This document shows, piece after piece, positions 24,847 to 33,612 of a stretch of 64,000 bases of DNA. The notes under the pieces are model-generated. The model was given only the letters and a program-made list of their open reading frames with translations, did no database searches and was not told where the DNA came from. The DNA is from JAFDWI01 sp963764215. Lineage in GTDB: Bacteria > Actinomycetota > Acidimicrobiia > Acidimicrobiales > Iamiaceae. Location of the stretch: positions 248,001 through 312,000 of the forward strand of contig CAVXRS010000005.1 in NCBI GenBank assembly GCA_963764215.1, in the 5' to 3' direction. The first letter of the stretch is position 1. Every line of letters starts with the position of its first letter. The translations under genes and the position numbers were made by a program.

Positions 24847-24869
24847 CTTCGCACCCCGAAGGTGCGAAG
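24847..24869 (+). terminator. Hairpin after tRNA-Thr
   Basis: CTTCGCACC (24847-24855) pairs perfectly with GGTGCGAAG (24861-24869) around CCGAA, starting 6 nt after the tRNA. There is no U-tract, so it may act in 3' processing or as a weak terminator. Confidence 0.5.
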
Positions 24870-24888
24870 GCCGCGCTCAAGATTCGCC

Positions 24889-26016
24889 ATGATGGAGGGC
24901 ATGGACGAGTCCGCCGGCGCAAGCGATGTCGCCCTCGACGATCCGTGGTCGGCGGTGCCGGGGCAGCCGGCGGCGGTCGCACGACTGCAGGCCGCAGTGG
25001 CCAATCCGGTGCACGCGTACCTGTTCGTGGGTCCGGAAGGGACGGGCAAGCGGGCGGCGTTGCGCACCTTCGCGGGGGAGCTGTTCGCCGCGGAGGATCC
25101 GGCACACGCCGAACGGCACCGCCGGCTGACGGCGGCCGCGGGCCACCCTGATCTCGTCGTCGTCGAGCCCGAAGGAGCCATCTTCCGTGGCGGGCGCGCC
25201 GGGCCCGAAGGGGAGACCGAAGCGGCGATCATCCGACGCGAAGCCCACCGGTCGCCCACCGAGGCACCCCGCCGGGTGGTCGCCGCGGACCACTTCGACG
25301 CCGCGAACGAAGCCGCGATCGGCTCGTTGCTCAAGACCATCGAGGAGCCCCCCGAGCGGACGATCGTGGTCCTGCTCGCCGAGCGCGTCCCCCCGGAACA
25401 GTCGGCGATCGCGTCGCGTTGCGTGCGGATCGATTTCGCCTCGGTCGATTCCGCGGCCCTTCGGGCGCTGCTCGTGGCCGAGGGCGTCGCACCGGATCGC
25501 GCGGAGCTGGCCGCGACGGTGGCTGCGGGCAGCGTGACCCGCGCCCGACTCCTGGCAACCGACGAACGCCTGTCGCTCCGCATCGCGGCGTGGGCCGCCG
25601 TTCCCGGTCGCCTGGACGGCACCGGTGCGACCGCGACGCAGCTCGTCGCAGATCTGCGGGCGATGTTGGACGACGCACAGGCCCCGGTCGCGGCCCGTCA
25701 CGAGGCGGAGCTGACCGCCTTCGACGCCGAGGTCTCCGATTACGGACTGACCTCGGTCACCGGTCGACGCAACGCGCTCAAGGCGCGTCACAAGCGGACC
25801 GAACGGCAGAGCCGGATGACCGAGATCCGCCTCGGTCTCACGGTGATGGCCCGGGAGTACCGCGATGCCGCGGTGACCCACCGGACACCGGGCCCGCTCC
25901 TTGCCGCGGTGGACCGGATCGGCGCGACGTCCCGGGCGTTCGCATTCAGTCCCAACGAGGAACTGGCCCTGACCGCGCTGTTCTGGAAGCTGCCGTCACT
26001 CGGGCACGACGGTTGA
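24889..26016 (+). CDS. holB: DNA polymerase III delta' subunit
   Basis: 375 residues of the clamp-loader AAA+ family. A P-loop-like GPEGTGKRA lies near residues 49-57, then KTIEEPPERT and the SRC motif in IASRCVRIDF near 177-180, which supplies the arginine finger. The zinc-binding cysteines of many delta' proteins are missing. It helps load the beta clamp during replication. Start is uncertain among ATGs at 24889, 24892 and 24901; GGAGGG at 24894-24899 is too close to the last to serve it. It follows tmk and the tRNA. Confidence 0.88.
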   Translation: MMEGMDESAGASDVALDDPWSAVPGQPAAVARLQAAVANPVHAYLFVGPEGTGKRAALRTFAGELFAAEDPAHAERHRRLTAAAGHPDLVVVEPEGAIFRGGRAGPEGETEAAIIRREAHRSPTEAPRRVVAADHFDAANEAAIGSLLKTIEEPPERTIVVLLAERVPPEQSAIASRCVRIDFASVDSAALRALLVAEGVAPDRAELAATVAAGSVTRARLLATDERLSLRIAAWAAVPGRLDGTGATATQLVADLRAMLDDAQAPVAARHEAELTAFDAEVSDYGLTSVTGRRNALKARHKRTERQSRMTEIRLGLTVMAREYRDAAVTHRTPGPLLAAVDRIGATSRAFAFSPNEELALTALFWKLPSLGHDG

Positions 26017-26087
26017 CCACCCGGGTGTCGCACCCGTCGAGCGGATCCGAAATGTCGGTGACCACCGCACCTTCGGGTGGACGCGGG

Positions 26088-26093
26088 TAGGGT
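26088..26093 (+). promoter_or_regulatory. -10 box TAGGGT upstream of the sigma factor gene
   Basis: TAGGGT lies 8 nt before ATG 26102, fitting a leaderless mRNA for the sigma factor. No SigR-type autoregulatory GGAAT / GTT pair is obvious upstream. Confidence 0.4.
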
Positions 26094-26101
26094 CGCCGGC
26101 A

Positions 26102-26689
26102 ATGGCCGATCAGTCGACCTTCGCCGAACAAGCGATGCCCCTGATGTCGTCGTTGTACTCGGCGGCGCTGCGGATGACCCGGAACCCGACCGACGCGGAG
26201 GACCTCGTCCAGGAGGCGTACCTGCGGGCCTACCGCGGCTTCGGCGGGTTCACCGAGGGGACCAACCTGAAGGCGTGGATGTATCGCATCCTCACGAACA
26301 CGTACATCAACATCTACCGGGCGAAGCAGCGGCGTCCGGATGAGACCGAGCTCGACGACGTCGAAGAACGGTACCTGTACCGCCGCCTGCAGGCATCGGC
26401 CGGCGGGGGAAGCGCCGAGGACCGGCTGATCTCGCATCTCGGCGACGCCGAAGTCATCGAGGCGCTCGAATCGCTGCCCGAGAACTTCCGCATCCCCGTG
26501 CTGCTGGCGGATGTCGAGGGTTTCTCGTACGCGGAGATCGCCGAAATCATGGAAACCCCGGTCGGCACGGTGATGAGTCGGCTCCACCGTGGAAGAAAAG
26601 CGCTCGAGAAGGCGTTGTACGATTACGCCGTCGATCGGGGCCTGGCCGGGAATCGGTTCGCCCCCGCAGAGGAAGCAGCACCGTCATGA
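26102..26689 (+). CDS. ECF sigma factor, SigR/SigH type
   Basis: 195 residues. Region 2 reads RNPTDAEDLVQEAYLRAYRG and then NLKAWMYRILTNTYIN; region 4 reads DVEGFSYAEIAEIMETPVGT with the helix-turn-helix and SRLHRGRKALEKAL. The sequence is very close in style to actinobacterial SigR/SigH, which direct thiol-oxidative and heat stress genes. The zinc anti-sigma factor gene overlaps its stop by 4 bases, the standard arrangement. Role is inferred from this pairing. Confidence 0.9.
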   Translation: MADQSTFAEQAMPLMSSLYSAALRMTRNPTDAEDLVQEAYLRAYRGFGGFTEGTNLKAWMYRILTNTYINIYRAKQRRPDETELDDVEERYLYRRLQASAGGGSAEDRLISHLGDAEVIEALESLPENFRIPVLLADVEGFSYAEIAEIMETPVGTVMSRLHRGRKALEKALYDYAVDRGLAGNRFAPAEEAAPS

Positions 26690-27000
26690 CCGAGACCAGC
26701 CCATCCAACGACCCAGGCGCCGAGGCGACGGCGCAGTGCGACGGTGGTCTGGACTGCGAAGAAGCGCTGCGGGACCTGTACCAGTACCTCGACGGTGAGA
26801 TCACCGACGAACGGCGTGCGGACATCCGGGTGCACATCGAGGAATGCGGTCATTGTCTGGAAGCGTTCGACTTCGAAGCCGAACTCCGCGAGCTCGTCGC
26901 CCGCACCTGCCGGCGCGAAGCCCCCGAGTCGTTGCGGGACCGGGTCGCCGAAGCGATCCGGGAATGTGACCCCGACGCCGAGGAACCCACCGATCGGTGA
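26686..27000 (+). CDS. RsrA-type zinc anti-sigma factor (mycothiol system)
   Basis: 104 residues. The ZAS motif is VHIEECGHC near residues 48-56 (H-x3-C-x2-C), with a further upstream Cys in LDCEEAL and another in RTCRREAP. In RsrA these bind zinc, and oxidation to a disulfide releases the sigma factor. The ATG overlaps the sigma stop (ATGA), ensuring coupled synthesis. This pairing is the hallmark of actinobacteria that make mycothiol, though no mycothiol gene is in the window. Confidence 0.9.
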   Translation: MTETSPSNDPGAEATAQCDGGLDCEEALRDLYQYLDGEITDERRADIRVHIEECGHCLEAFDFEAELRELVARTCRREAPESLRDRVAEAIRECDPDAEEPTDR

Positions 27001-27054
27001 TGCTCGCACCGGAATCCGGCCCGATGGAATGGGTGGGATCCGACCGTGCGCGGG

Positions 27055-27060
27055 TAAGGT
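27055..27060 (+). promoter_or_regulatory. -10 box TAAGGT upstream of a small membrane gene
   Basis: TAAGGT lies exactly 7 nt before ATG 27068, again the leaderless arrangement. Confidence 0.4.
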
Positions 27061-27067
27061 CCAGGTC

Positions 27068-27235
27068 ATGGTTGTCCTCGGTGCCGTGCTCTGGACCTTC
27101 TGGATCGCCCCGATCATCGTCGTCGCCACCGTGGTCCTGCTGTTGGCGTTCGGCGTCGGGTATCTCGTCAAGGTGGTGCGCCCCAAGTATCCGCCCGGAC
27201 AGTTTCCGTTCCCCGGCCGCGCCCACGACGACTGA
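27068..27235 (+). CDS. Small single-span membrane protein
   Basis: 55 residues, starting MVVLGAVLWTFWIAPIIVV, with one long hydrophobic stretch to about residue 34 that ends in GVGYLVKVVRPKYPPGQ. The tail is basic and Pro-rich. I do not recognise it. The -10 box 7 nt upstream and the clear start make it a likely real gene. It stands between rsrA and the metalloprotease gene. Confidence 0.6.
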   Translation: MVVLGAVLWTFWIAPIIVVATVVLLLAFGVGYLVKVVRPKYPPGQFPFPGRAHDD

Positions 27236-27268
27236 CCACCCGGTCGGCCGCCATCTGGGGAGGCACCT

Positions 27269-28345
27269 GTGGCTGAGGTGATCGACTGGGCGCTCGCCGA
27301 GCGGGTCGCCATCCGATCGGTCGGCTTCGAGCCGTTCTCCCGGTCCTACCACTCGGCGTCTCTGCAGCCGGATTTCGCGCGTTTCGCCGCCGAGGCCGAA
27401 GCGGCGGTCGCCACCGAAACCGGTCTGGTCTCCTCGGTCGGGCCGGCCCGTGCCCGGGTGACCGACCGCGCCGGTTGGGTGCGGGCGAACGTGGCGTCGT
27501 TCCGACGCCTGCTGCGGCCCCTGTCCGAACGGCTCGGGGAGCGGCTCAGCGGCCCGGCGGCCCCCTTGGCCCGCCGGATGGCAGGCGCGGAGCTCGGCAT
27601 GTTCCTGGGGTGGATGTCCCGACGGGTGCTCGGTCAGTACGACCTGCTGGTGATCGAGGACGAAAACCCCGAAGATCAGGACATCGTCTACTTCGTCGGT
27701 CCGAACGTGTTGAGCCTGGAGCGACGGTTCTCCTTTCCGCCGTCCGAGTTCCGGTTGTGGCTGGCCTTGCACGAGCTCACCCACCGCGCCCAGTTCACCG
27801 GCGTGCCCTGGATGCGGGAACATTTCCTGTCGCTCGTCGACGTGACCCTTTCGAGTCTGGACCCGGACCCGTCCCGGGTGCTGCGCGGTCTGAACGACGC
27901 GGTGAACGAGTTCCGCGCGGGACGTAACCCGTTGGACGACGGCGGACTCGCGGTGGTGTTCGCCTCGCCCGAGCAACGCGAATCCCTCGAGCATCTCAGC
28001 GGCATGATGAGCCTGCTCGAAGGCCACGGCGACGTCACGATGAATCGGGCCGGGGCCTCGGAGATCCCCAGTGCCGAGCGTTTCGACCGGGTCCTCCACG
28101 CCCGCCGGAACCAGGTGAATCCGTTGTTGAAGCTCATCCAGAAGCTGATCGGACTGGACGCCAAGATGAAGCAGTACGAAGCGGGTGAGCGCTTCATCGA
28201 GGCAGTCGAGGACGTCGGCGGCCCGACCGTGTTGCAGGTCGCGTTCGAGCGTCCCGAGAACCTGCCGACCCTCTCGGAGATCCGTTCCCCGTGGGACTGG
28301 CTGGCCCGACTGGGCATCGCCGATCGGGCCGCGGCCCTGGCCTGA
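27269..28345 (+). CDS. Zincin-like metallopeptidase (DUF2342 / F420-biosynthesis-associated type)
   Basis: 358 residues. The motif HELTHR in ALHELTHRAQF near residues 168-173 is an HExxH zinc site, with a downstream LEGHGDVTM (near 251) as the likely third ligand region. The length and the motif LSGMMSLLEGHGD match the actinobacterial zinc-dependent metalloprotease family that is found next to tilS and hpt and is named for its co-occurrence with coenzyme F420. Its substrate is unknown. GTG 27269 follows a GGGGAGGCAC ribosome site. tilS follows after 24 bp. Confidence 0.85.
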   Translation: MAEVIDWALAERVAIRSVGFEPFSRSYHSASLQPDFARFAAEAEAAVATETGLVSSVGPARARVTDRAGWVRANVASFRRLLRPLSERLGERLSGPAAPLARRMAGAELGMFLGWMSRRVLGQYDLLVIEDENPEDQDIVYFVGPNVLSLERRFSFPPSEFRLWLALHELTHRAQFTGVPWMREHFLSLVDVTLSSLDPDPSRVLRGLNDAVNEFRAGRNPLDDGGLAVVFASPEQRESLEHLSGMMSLLEGHGDVTMNRAGASEIPSAERFDRVLHARRNQVNPLLKLIQKLIGLDAKMKQYEAGERFIEAVEDVGGPTVLQVAFERPENLPTLSEIRSPWDWLARLGIADRAAALA

Positions 28346-28369
28346 GCGTCCACGCTCCCGGCCCGTCCG

Positions 28370-29245
28370 ATGTCGGAACCAGAAGACCTGCTCGGACGGT
28401 GTGACTTCCCGGCCGCGGGGACTGCGGTCACCCTCGGGGTGTCGGGCGGGCCCGACTCGATGGCATTGCTCGCGCTGGCGTCGTGCGCGCGCCTGGTGGT
28501 CCACGTCATCCACGTCGATCACGGCCTGCGCCCGGGCTCCCACACCGAAGCCGATGTCGTGGCCGCCGCGGCGGCCCGCTTCGGCGCCTCGTTCGAGTCG
28601 GTTCGTGTGGTCGTCGCCGATGGGGGCAACCTCGAGGCCCGTGCCCGGGCGGCGCGTCATGCGGCCCTGGGCGCCGACTCGCTCGTGGGGCACACCATGG
28701 ACGACCGGGCCGAGACGGTGCTGTTGCACCTGCTGCGCGGGGCCGGCGCGTCGGGCCTGGCGGCGCTACGACCGCCCGATCCGCGTCGCCCCCTGCTCGG
28801 GCTCCGGCGCAGTGAAACCCGGGCGTTGTGCGCCGAGTTGGACATCGAGACCGTGGCCGACCCGTCGAACGCCGACCCGCGCTTCACCCGCAACCGTGTC
28901 CGCGCCGAACTGCTGCCCCTCATGGCGGACATCGCCGGCCGGGACATCGTGCCGCTGCTCGTGCGCACCTCCGAGCTGCTCGGCGCCGACGAGGACGCCC
29001 TCGCCGCCCAGGCAGCCGCGTTGGACCCGACGGTTGCCGCCGCGCTCGCCGGGGCGCCCGTCGCCGTCGCCGCCCGCGCGGTGCGGGACTGGCTGCGCGA
29101 GCAGCACGCCGGATACGTCCCGGATTCGTCCGAGGTGGCCCGCGTGCTCGAGGTCGCCCGGGGCGAGGCCGTGGCGACCGAACTGGTCGGTGGAGCCCGG
29201 CTTGCGAGGCACCGGGGACGACTCCGGGTCACGCCGCCGTCGTGA
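28370..29245 (+). CDS. tilS: tRNA(Ile)-lysidine synthase
   Basis: 291 residues. The PP-loop is TLGVSGGPDSMALL near residues 21-34, and VIHVDHGLRPGS, GHTMDDRAETVLLHLLRG and the DPSNADPRFTRNRVR segment are all typical. It lacks the long C-terminal domain of E. coli TilS, as in other actinobacteria. It modifies C34 of tRNA-Ile(CAU) with lysine so that AUA is read. It lies between the metallopeptidase and hpt, the common actinobacterial order. Confidence 0.94.
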   Translation: MSEPEDLLGRCDFPAAGTAVTLGVSGGPDSMALLALASCARLVVHVIHVDHGLRPGSHTEADVVAAAAARFGASFESVRVVVADGGNLEARARAARHAALGADSLVGHTMDDRAETVLLHLLRGAGASGLAALRPPDPRRPLLGLRRSETRALCAELDIETVADPSNADPRFTRNRVRAELLPLMADIAGRDIVPLLVRTSELLGADEDALAAQAAALDPTVAAALAGAPVAVAARAVRDWLREQHAGYVPDSSEVARVLEVARGEAVATELVGGARLARHRGRLRVTPPS

Positions 29246-29301
29246 CCGAACCGCGGCCGGCGTCGCCGAGAATCCCTCCGCTGGGCGACCGGCATGACAT
29301 C

Positions 29302-29922
29302 ATGGCGCCAGTGGAGCCCGCGAGTACCCCCACCCCGACGGGCGCGATGCCGGCCCACGGGGCCAGCCACGACGTCGAGGTCGACTCGGTGGTCGGCCCG
29401 ACCCTGGTTTCGGCCGACCAGTTGGCGACCCGGGTGGCCGAGCTCGGTGCGCAGATCACCGCCGACTACGCCGGGGTGCTCGGCGACGAGCCGTTGGTGC
29501 TCATCGGGGTGCTCAAAGGAGCGTTCGTGTTCCTGGCCGACCTCGTGCGCAGCATCGCCGTCGACACCGAGATCGAGTTCATGGCGGTGTCCTCCTATGG
29601 GAGCGCGACCCGGACCTCGGGCGTCGTACGCATCGTCAAGGACCTCGACACCGATCTGTGCGACCGGCACGTGATCCTCGTCGAGGACATCGTGGACACC
29701 GGGCTCACGTTGCGCTATCTGCGCAAGAACCTCGCGGTGCGTCAACCGGCGAGCCTGGAGGTGTGCGCCCTGCTGGTGCGCGAGGGGCTGCAACGGGTCG
29801 ACACGGCCCTGCGCTACGAGGGGTTCCGGATTCCCCCGGACTTCGTGATCGGCTACGGGCTCGATCTCGACGAGAACTACCGGAACCTGCCCGACGTGCG
29901 CACGATGGGACCGGGCCGGTGA
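29302..29922 (+). CDS. hpt: Hypoxanthine-guanine phosphoribosyltransferase
   Basis: 206 residues. The PRPP-binding motif is ILVEDIVDTGLTL near residues 117-129. LIGVLKGAFVFLADLVR and SYGSATRTSG are also conserved, and the C-terminal FVIGYGLDLDENYRNLP ends the base-binding hood. It salvages hypoxanthine and guanine. The first 30 residues are variable, so the start could be ATG 29302 or ATG 29347. Its stop overlaps the folE GTG. Confidence 0.93.
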   Translation: MAPVEPASTPTPTGAMPAHGASHDVEVDSVVGPTLVSADQLATRVAELGAQITADYAGVLGDEPLVLIGVLKGAFVFLADLVRSIAVDTEIEFMAVSSYGSATRTSGVVRIVKDLDTDLCDRHVILVEDIVDTGLTLRYLRKNLAVRQPASLEVCALLVREGLQRVDTALRYEGFRIPPDFVIGYGLDLDENYRNLPDVRTMGPGR

Positions 29923-30563
29923 CCGAGGGCGAACGCGACCCGAACGGTGGCCTGGACCCGGCAGGGCATGTGCCGGTCCGGTTCAACGGGCACCCGCCGG
30001 TCGATCAGGACCGGGTGCGCGACGCGGTGCGTGAGATCCTCGTCGCGGTGGGCGAGGACCCCGAACGCGAGGGCCTCCGGGAGACTCCGGCGCGGGTCGC
30101 GCGCATGTACGCGGAGATCTTCTCGGGGTTGCGCGAGGACCCGACCCACCACCTCGAGGTCACCTTCGAAGCCGATCACGACGAGATGGTCATGGTGCGT
30201 GACATCCCCATGTACTCGATGTGCGAGCACCACCTGCTGCCCTGGGTCGGCACCGCGCATGTCGCCTACATCCCCAACAGCGACGGACGGGTGACCGGGC
30301 TGTCCAAGCTGGCCCGGCTGGTCGAGGCCTATGCTCGGCGGCCACAGGTCCAGGAACGGCTCACCTCCCAGATCGCCGACACCCTGGATGAGACGCTGCG
30401 TCCCAAAGGAGTGATGGTCGTGATCGAAGCCGAACATCTGTGCATGTCGATGCGCGGGGTGCGCAAGCCCGGGTCGACGACGGTGACCTCGGCGGTGCGC
30501 GGCCTGTTCCGCACCAACGAATCGACCCGGCAGGAGGCGATGCGCTTCCTGCGTGGCTCGTGA
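29919..30563 (+). CDS. folE: GTP cyclohydrolase I
   Basis: 214 residues. The zinc ligands lie in MYSMCEHHLLPW near residue 99 and in EHLCMSMRGVRKPG near residue 174. ETPARVARMY and GLSKLARLVEAYARRPQVQE are typical. It makes dihydroneopterin triphosphate, the first folate intermediate. GTG 29919 overlaps the hpt stop (GTGA), and its own stop overlaps the GTG of the next gene, so hpt, folE and the lipoprotein hydrolase are coupled. folP follows further on; folB and folK are at 46057-46883. Confidence 0.95.
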   Translation: MTEGERDPNGGLDPAGHVPVRFNGHPPVDQDRVRDAVREILVAVGEDPEREGLRETPARVARMYAEIFSGLREDPTHHLEVTFEADHDEMVMVRDIPMYSMCEHHLLPWVGTAHVAYIPNSDGRVTGLSKLARLVEAYARRPQVQERLTSQIADTLDETLRPKGVMVVIEAEHLCMSMRGVRKPGSTTVTSAVRGLFRTNESTRQEAMRFLRGS

Positions 30564-32254
30564 CCGCGCCTCAGCGGCCCCGGTTCCGCGGGGGCATCGC
30601 AAGCCTGATCGCAATGACCTTCGCCGTCGTGGCGGCGAGTTGCTCTTCGGGGGGAACCTCGACCGCTCCGACCACGGCGCCCTCGACGTCGGTCGCCAAC
30701 AGCTCCACCGCGGCCAGTGCGGCGGCCTACACCCCGCCGAAGTGCGACCGGCCGGTCGCCTCGGCGCCCAAGGTGCGCGCGGTCAAGGGTTCGACCAGCG
30801 ATTACGACCTGACCTCGTTCGACGGCACGACGATCCGGATCCACTGGTTTCCCCGGCAGGCGCAGGGCACCACCACGTCACCGACGGTGTTGATGGGTCC
30901 GGGTTGGAGTCTGCCGGGGGACACCGACACCAAGCCGTCGTCCAAACCCGGCATCCAGAGCGTCGAGACGATCGCCGGGCTGCATGACGCCGGCTACAAC
31001 GTGCTGACCTGGGACCCACGAGGTTTCGGCAAGTCGACCGGGACGGTCACGGTGGACAGCGCGGACCACGAGGCCAAGGACGTCTCGCGGATCATCGACT
31101 GGATCGCACGCCAGAAGGGCGTGTTGCTCGACGCTCCGGGCAACCCGCGGGTCGGCATGGTGGGTGAGTCCTACGGCGGTGGCATCCAGTTCGTCACCGC
31201 CGCGACCGACTGCCGGGTGGATGTGATCACCCCGACGATCGCGTGGAACTCACTGGCCACGAGCCTGTACCCGGTCGACACCTACAAGCAGGGTTGGGCC
31301 AAGGTCCTGGTGTCGATCGCCACGATCGCCGATCTCGACCCGCACATCACGAGCGCGAACGCGGCGGCGTCGTCCACCGGGGTGCTCGACCAGGCCGACC
31401 GGCAGTGGTTCGTCGATCGTGGTCCGGACTATCTGTTGTCCAAGATCCACATCCCGACGCTCATCGTGCAGGGCACCGCTGACAACCTGTTTCCGCTCGC
31501 CCAGGGGGCGCGCAACTACGTGGCGCTGCAGGCGAACGGGGTGCCCCTGGCGATGACGTGGTTCTGTGGAGGGCACGGGGTGTGCCTGAACCCCAAGGAC
31601 CCCACGGACTACGTCACCGGCGCGGTGAAGAACTGGCTCGCCCGTTACCTGAAGCGCGACCCCCAGGCGGCGGCGGTGCCTGGCTTCCAGACGACCGACC
31701 AGAACGGTCACGTGCACACCTTCGCGGCGTTCCCGCCGCCCGAGTCGGCCGCGCCGGTGTTCGCGTTCGCCGATTCGGGAACCCTCGACCTGCAGCCCGA
31801 AGGTGGTTCCGGGCCGGTGACCAAGGTGCCCGCCGGTGATGCCATCGGGTCGGTCGCCGGGGCGATCACCCCGGCCAAGGCGTCCAAGGCCCTGAACGTC
31901 CCGGTGCAGGTGAAAGGCAAGGCACGGTTGCTGGTCGGGGCGCCCGATCTGGCACTCGGCTACACCTGCACGCTCGATGCGCCGGCCACCAAGCCGACCC
32001 GGATCTTCGCCCAGCTGGTCGACGATTCGACCGGGCGGGTGTTGGGCAACCAGGTCACCCCGGTCGTCACGAACTGCGACGGCCTGTTGCACGAGGCGAG
32101 CACGTCGCTGGAGATGGTCGCCCAGCAGGTGCGCCCGGGCGACAAGCTGACCTTGCAGCTGGTGGCATCCACGGTGGCGTACGCGCAACCCCAGATGGGC
32201 GGCAAGGTCGACTTCGCCCGCATCGAGTTGACCATTCCCGGAGCAGCGGACTGA
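30560..32254 (+). CDS. S15 (X-Pro dipeptidyl-peptidase/CocE)-like secreted hydrolase
   Basis: 564 residues. An N-terminal signal with the lipobox-like AVVAASC at about residues 22-28 suggests a lipoprotein. The alpha/beta hydrolase core has WDPRGFGKSTG and the nucleophile elbow GESYGGG near residue 200, with the acid in VQGTADNLFP and the His in FCGGHGVC. The C-terminal 180 residues form a beta domain of the kind in CocE/X-Pro peptidases. The substrate is unknown. The GTG start overlaps the folE stop. It interrupts the folE-folP pair. Confidence 0.8.
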   Translation: MTAPQRPRFRGGIASLIAMTFAVVAASCSSGGTSTAPTTAPSTSVANSSTAASAAAYTPPKCDRPVASAPKVRAVKGSTSDYDLTSFDGTTIRIHWFPRQAQGTTTSPTVLMGPGWSLPGDTDTKPSSKPGIQSVETIAGLHDAGYNVLTWDPRGFGKSTGTVTVDSADHEAKDVSRIIDWIARQKGVLLDAPGNPRVGMVGESYGGGIQFVTAATDCRVDVITPTIAWNSLATSLYPVDTYKQGWAKVLVSIATIADLDPHITSANAAASSTGVLDQADRQWFVDRGPDYLLSKIHIPTLIVQGTADNLFPLAQGARNYVALQANGVPLAMTWFCGGHGVCLNPKDPTDYVTGAVKNWLARYLKRDPQAAAVPGFQTTDQNGHVHTFAAFPPPESAAPVFAFADSGTLDLQPEGGSGPVTKVPAGDAIGSVAGAITPAKASKALNVPVQVKGKARLLVGAPDLALGYTCTLDAPATKPTRIFAQLVDDSTGRVLGNQVTPVVTNCDGLLHEASTSLEMVAQQVRPGDKLTLQLVASTVAYAQPQMGGKVDFARIELTIPGAAD

Positions 32255-32316
32255 TCACGCCGGGATCGGGACGGTGGTCGCCCGGTTCTCGGGCCGTTCT
32301 TGGTCGGGAATCCCCG

Positions 32317-32322
32317 TAGCAT
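32317..32322 (+). promoter_or_regulatory. -10 box TAGCAT upstream of folP
   Basis: TAGCAT lies 7 nt before GTG 32330. An ATG at 32321 overlaps the box itself and so cannot be the start on a leaderless mRNA. Confidence 0.45.
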
Positions 32323-32329
32323 GAGAAGC

Positions 32330-33169
32330 GTGGATCCGTTGATCATGGGGGTGGTGAACGTCACGCCCGATTCGTTCTCCGACGGGGGGTGCTGGCCCGA
32401 TCCGGATTCGGCGATCGCTCATGCGCGGGATCTGGTGGCCGAGGGTGCCGACATCATCGACGTGGGTGGGGAGTCGACCCGGCCGGGTGCGGCGCCGGTG
32501 GATGCGGCGACCGAGGCGGCCCGGGTGGTCCCGGTGGTCGAGGCGTTGGCCCCGTCGGTGCGGGTGTCGGTGGACACGATGACCCCGGTGGTCGCCGAGG
32601 CGGCCGTGGCGGCGGGGGCGACGATCGTGAACGACGTGTCGGGTTCGTTGGAGTTGGCCCGGGTGGCGGCACGGAGCGGAGCGGTGTGGGTGTGCATGCA
32701 CATGCAGGGCACCCCGCGCACGATGCAGCAACGCCCGCACTACGACGATGTGGTGGCCGAGGTGAAGGGCTTTCTCATCGAGCGGGCCGAGGCGGGGCGG
32801 GCGTTGGGTGTGGCCGAGGTGTGGATCGACCCGGGGATCGGGTTCGGCAAGACCACCGCGCACAACCTCACGTTGCTGGCCCATACCGACGAGCTGGTGG
32901 CGACGGGGTTTCCGGTGGTGATCGGGACGAGTCGCAAGTCGTCGTTGGGGCGTCTCACCGCGCAGGCGGACGGAGCGACCGTGGCCGACACCGAGCCCGG
33001 TTCGGAGGCGTCGCGTACGTTGGCCGCGCCGATCGGTGAACGCCTGGAAGCGTCGATCGCGACGGCGGTCTATGCGTGGCGTCACGGGGCCGCGGTGGTG
33101 CGGGTGCATGACGTGGCCGAGACCGTGGCCGCCCGGCAATTCACGACGCCGGTGGTTGCGACGGGCTGA
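32330..33169 (+). CDS. folP: Dihydropteroate synthase
   Basis: 279 residues. The family signatures are intact: IMGVVNVTPDSFSDGG at the N-terminus, DIIDVGGESTRPGA near residue 50, DVSGSLE, and PGIGFGKTTAHNL, ending with GTSRKS and the RVHDVAETV C-terminus. It joins p-aminobenzoate to the pterin in folate synthesis. I prefer GTG 32330 because of the -10 box; ATG 32321 or an upstream start are alternatives. It is the last housekeeping gene before the RHS island. Confidence 0.94.
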   Translation: MDPLIMGVVNVTPDSFSDGGCWPDPDSAIAHARDLVAEGADIIDVGGESTRPGAAPVDAATEAARVVPVVEALAPSVRVSVDTMTPVVAEAAVAAGATIVNDVSGSLELARVAARSGAVWVCMHMQGTPRTMQQRPHYDDVVAEVKGFLIERAEAGRALGVAEVWIDPGIGFGKTTAHNLTLLAHTDELVATGFPVVIGTSRKSSLGRLTAQADGATVADTEPGSEASRTLAAPIGERLEASIATAVYAWRHGAAVVRVHDVAETVAARQFTTPVVATG

Positions 33170-33354
33170 GTTCCACGGGCCGAGTGCTGGCCCGCCTGGG
33201 AGTGTGGCGACGTACGGCCATGGCGGAAACGGTGATCACCCCGGTCCGGGGTTAAGGGCAGATGTCTATGATGCGGACGAGATGATGATGTCCGCATTGC
33301 AGGGTTCGTCGAGCTGGAAGTGCGCACCGGATCGGTTGCGCACGCCGAAGACCG

Positions 33355-33612
33355 CTGGCACGATCGTCGCGACCCGGACCTCTGACGCGTGGGGCAACGT
33401 GACTGGCCACACGGGCACCGCCACGCCGGTGTCGTTGGGTTGGTATTCCCAGTACCAGGACTCTGAGACGGGGTTCTCCTATCTGCGTGCCCGCTACTAC
33501 GACCCTGCGACCGGCCAATTCACCACCCCCGACCCCCTCAACGCGCTCACCGGAGAAAGATACGGCTACGCCGGCAACGACCCCGTCAACGGGTAAGATC
33601 CGAGTGGGCTCG
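33355..33612 (+). repeat. Direct repeat of the RHS core end (copy 1 of 2)
   Basis: This 258-bp stretch matches 36928-37185 without a gap, with about one mismatch in 15-20 bases. The offset is 3573 bp throughout. It encodes the conserved RHS core end (YLRARYYDPATGQFTTPDPL). Such repeats arise when RHS loci gain or displace C-terminal tips by recombination at the core. Confidence 0.85.

Noticed and set aside
26801..28729. Large minus-strand frame opposite the metallopeptidase and tilS
   Set aside because: Shadow frame; both plus-strand genes carry complete family motifs.
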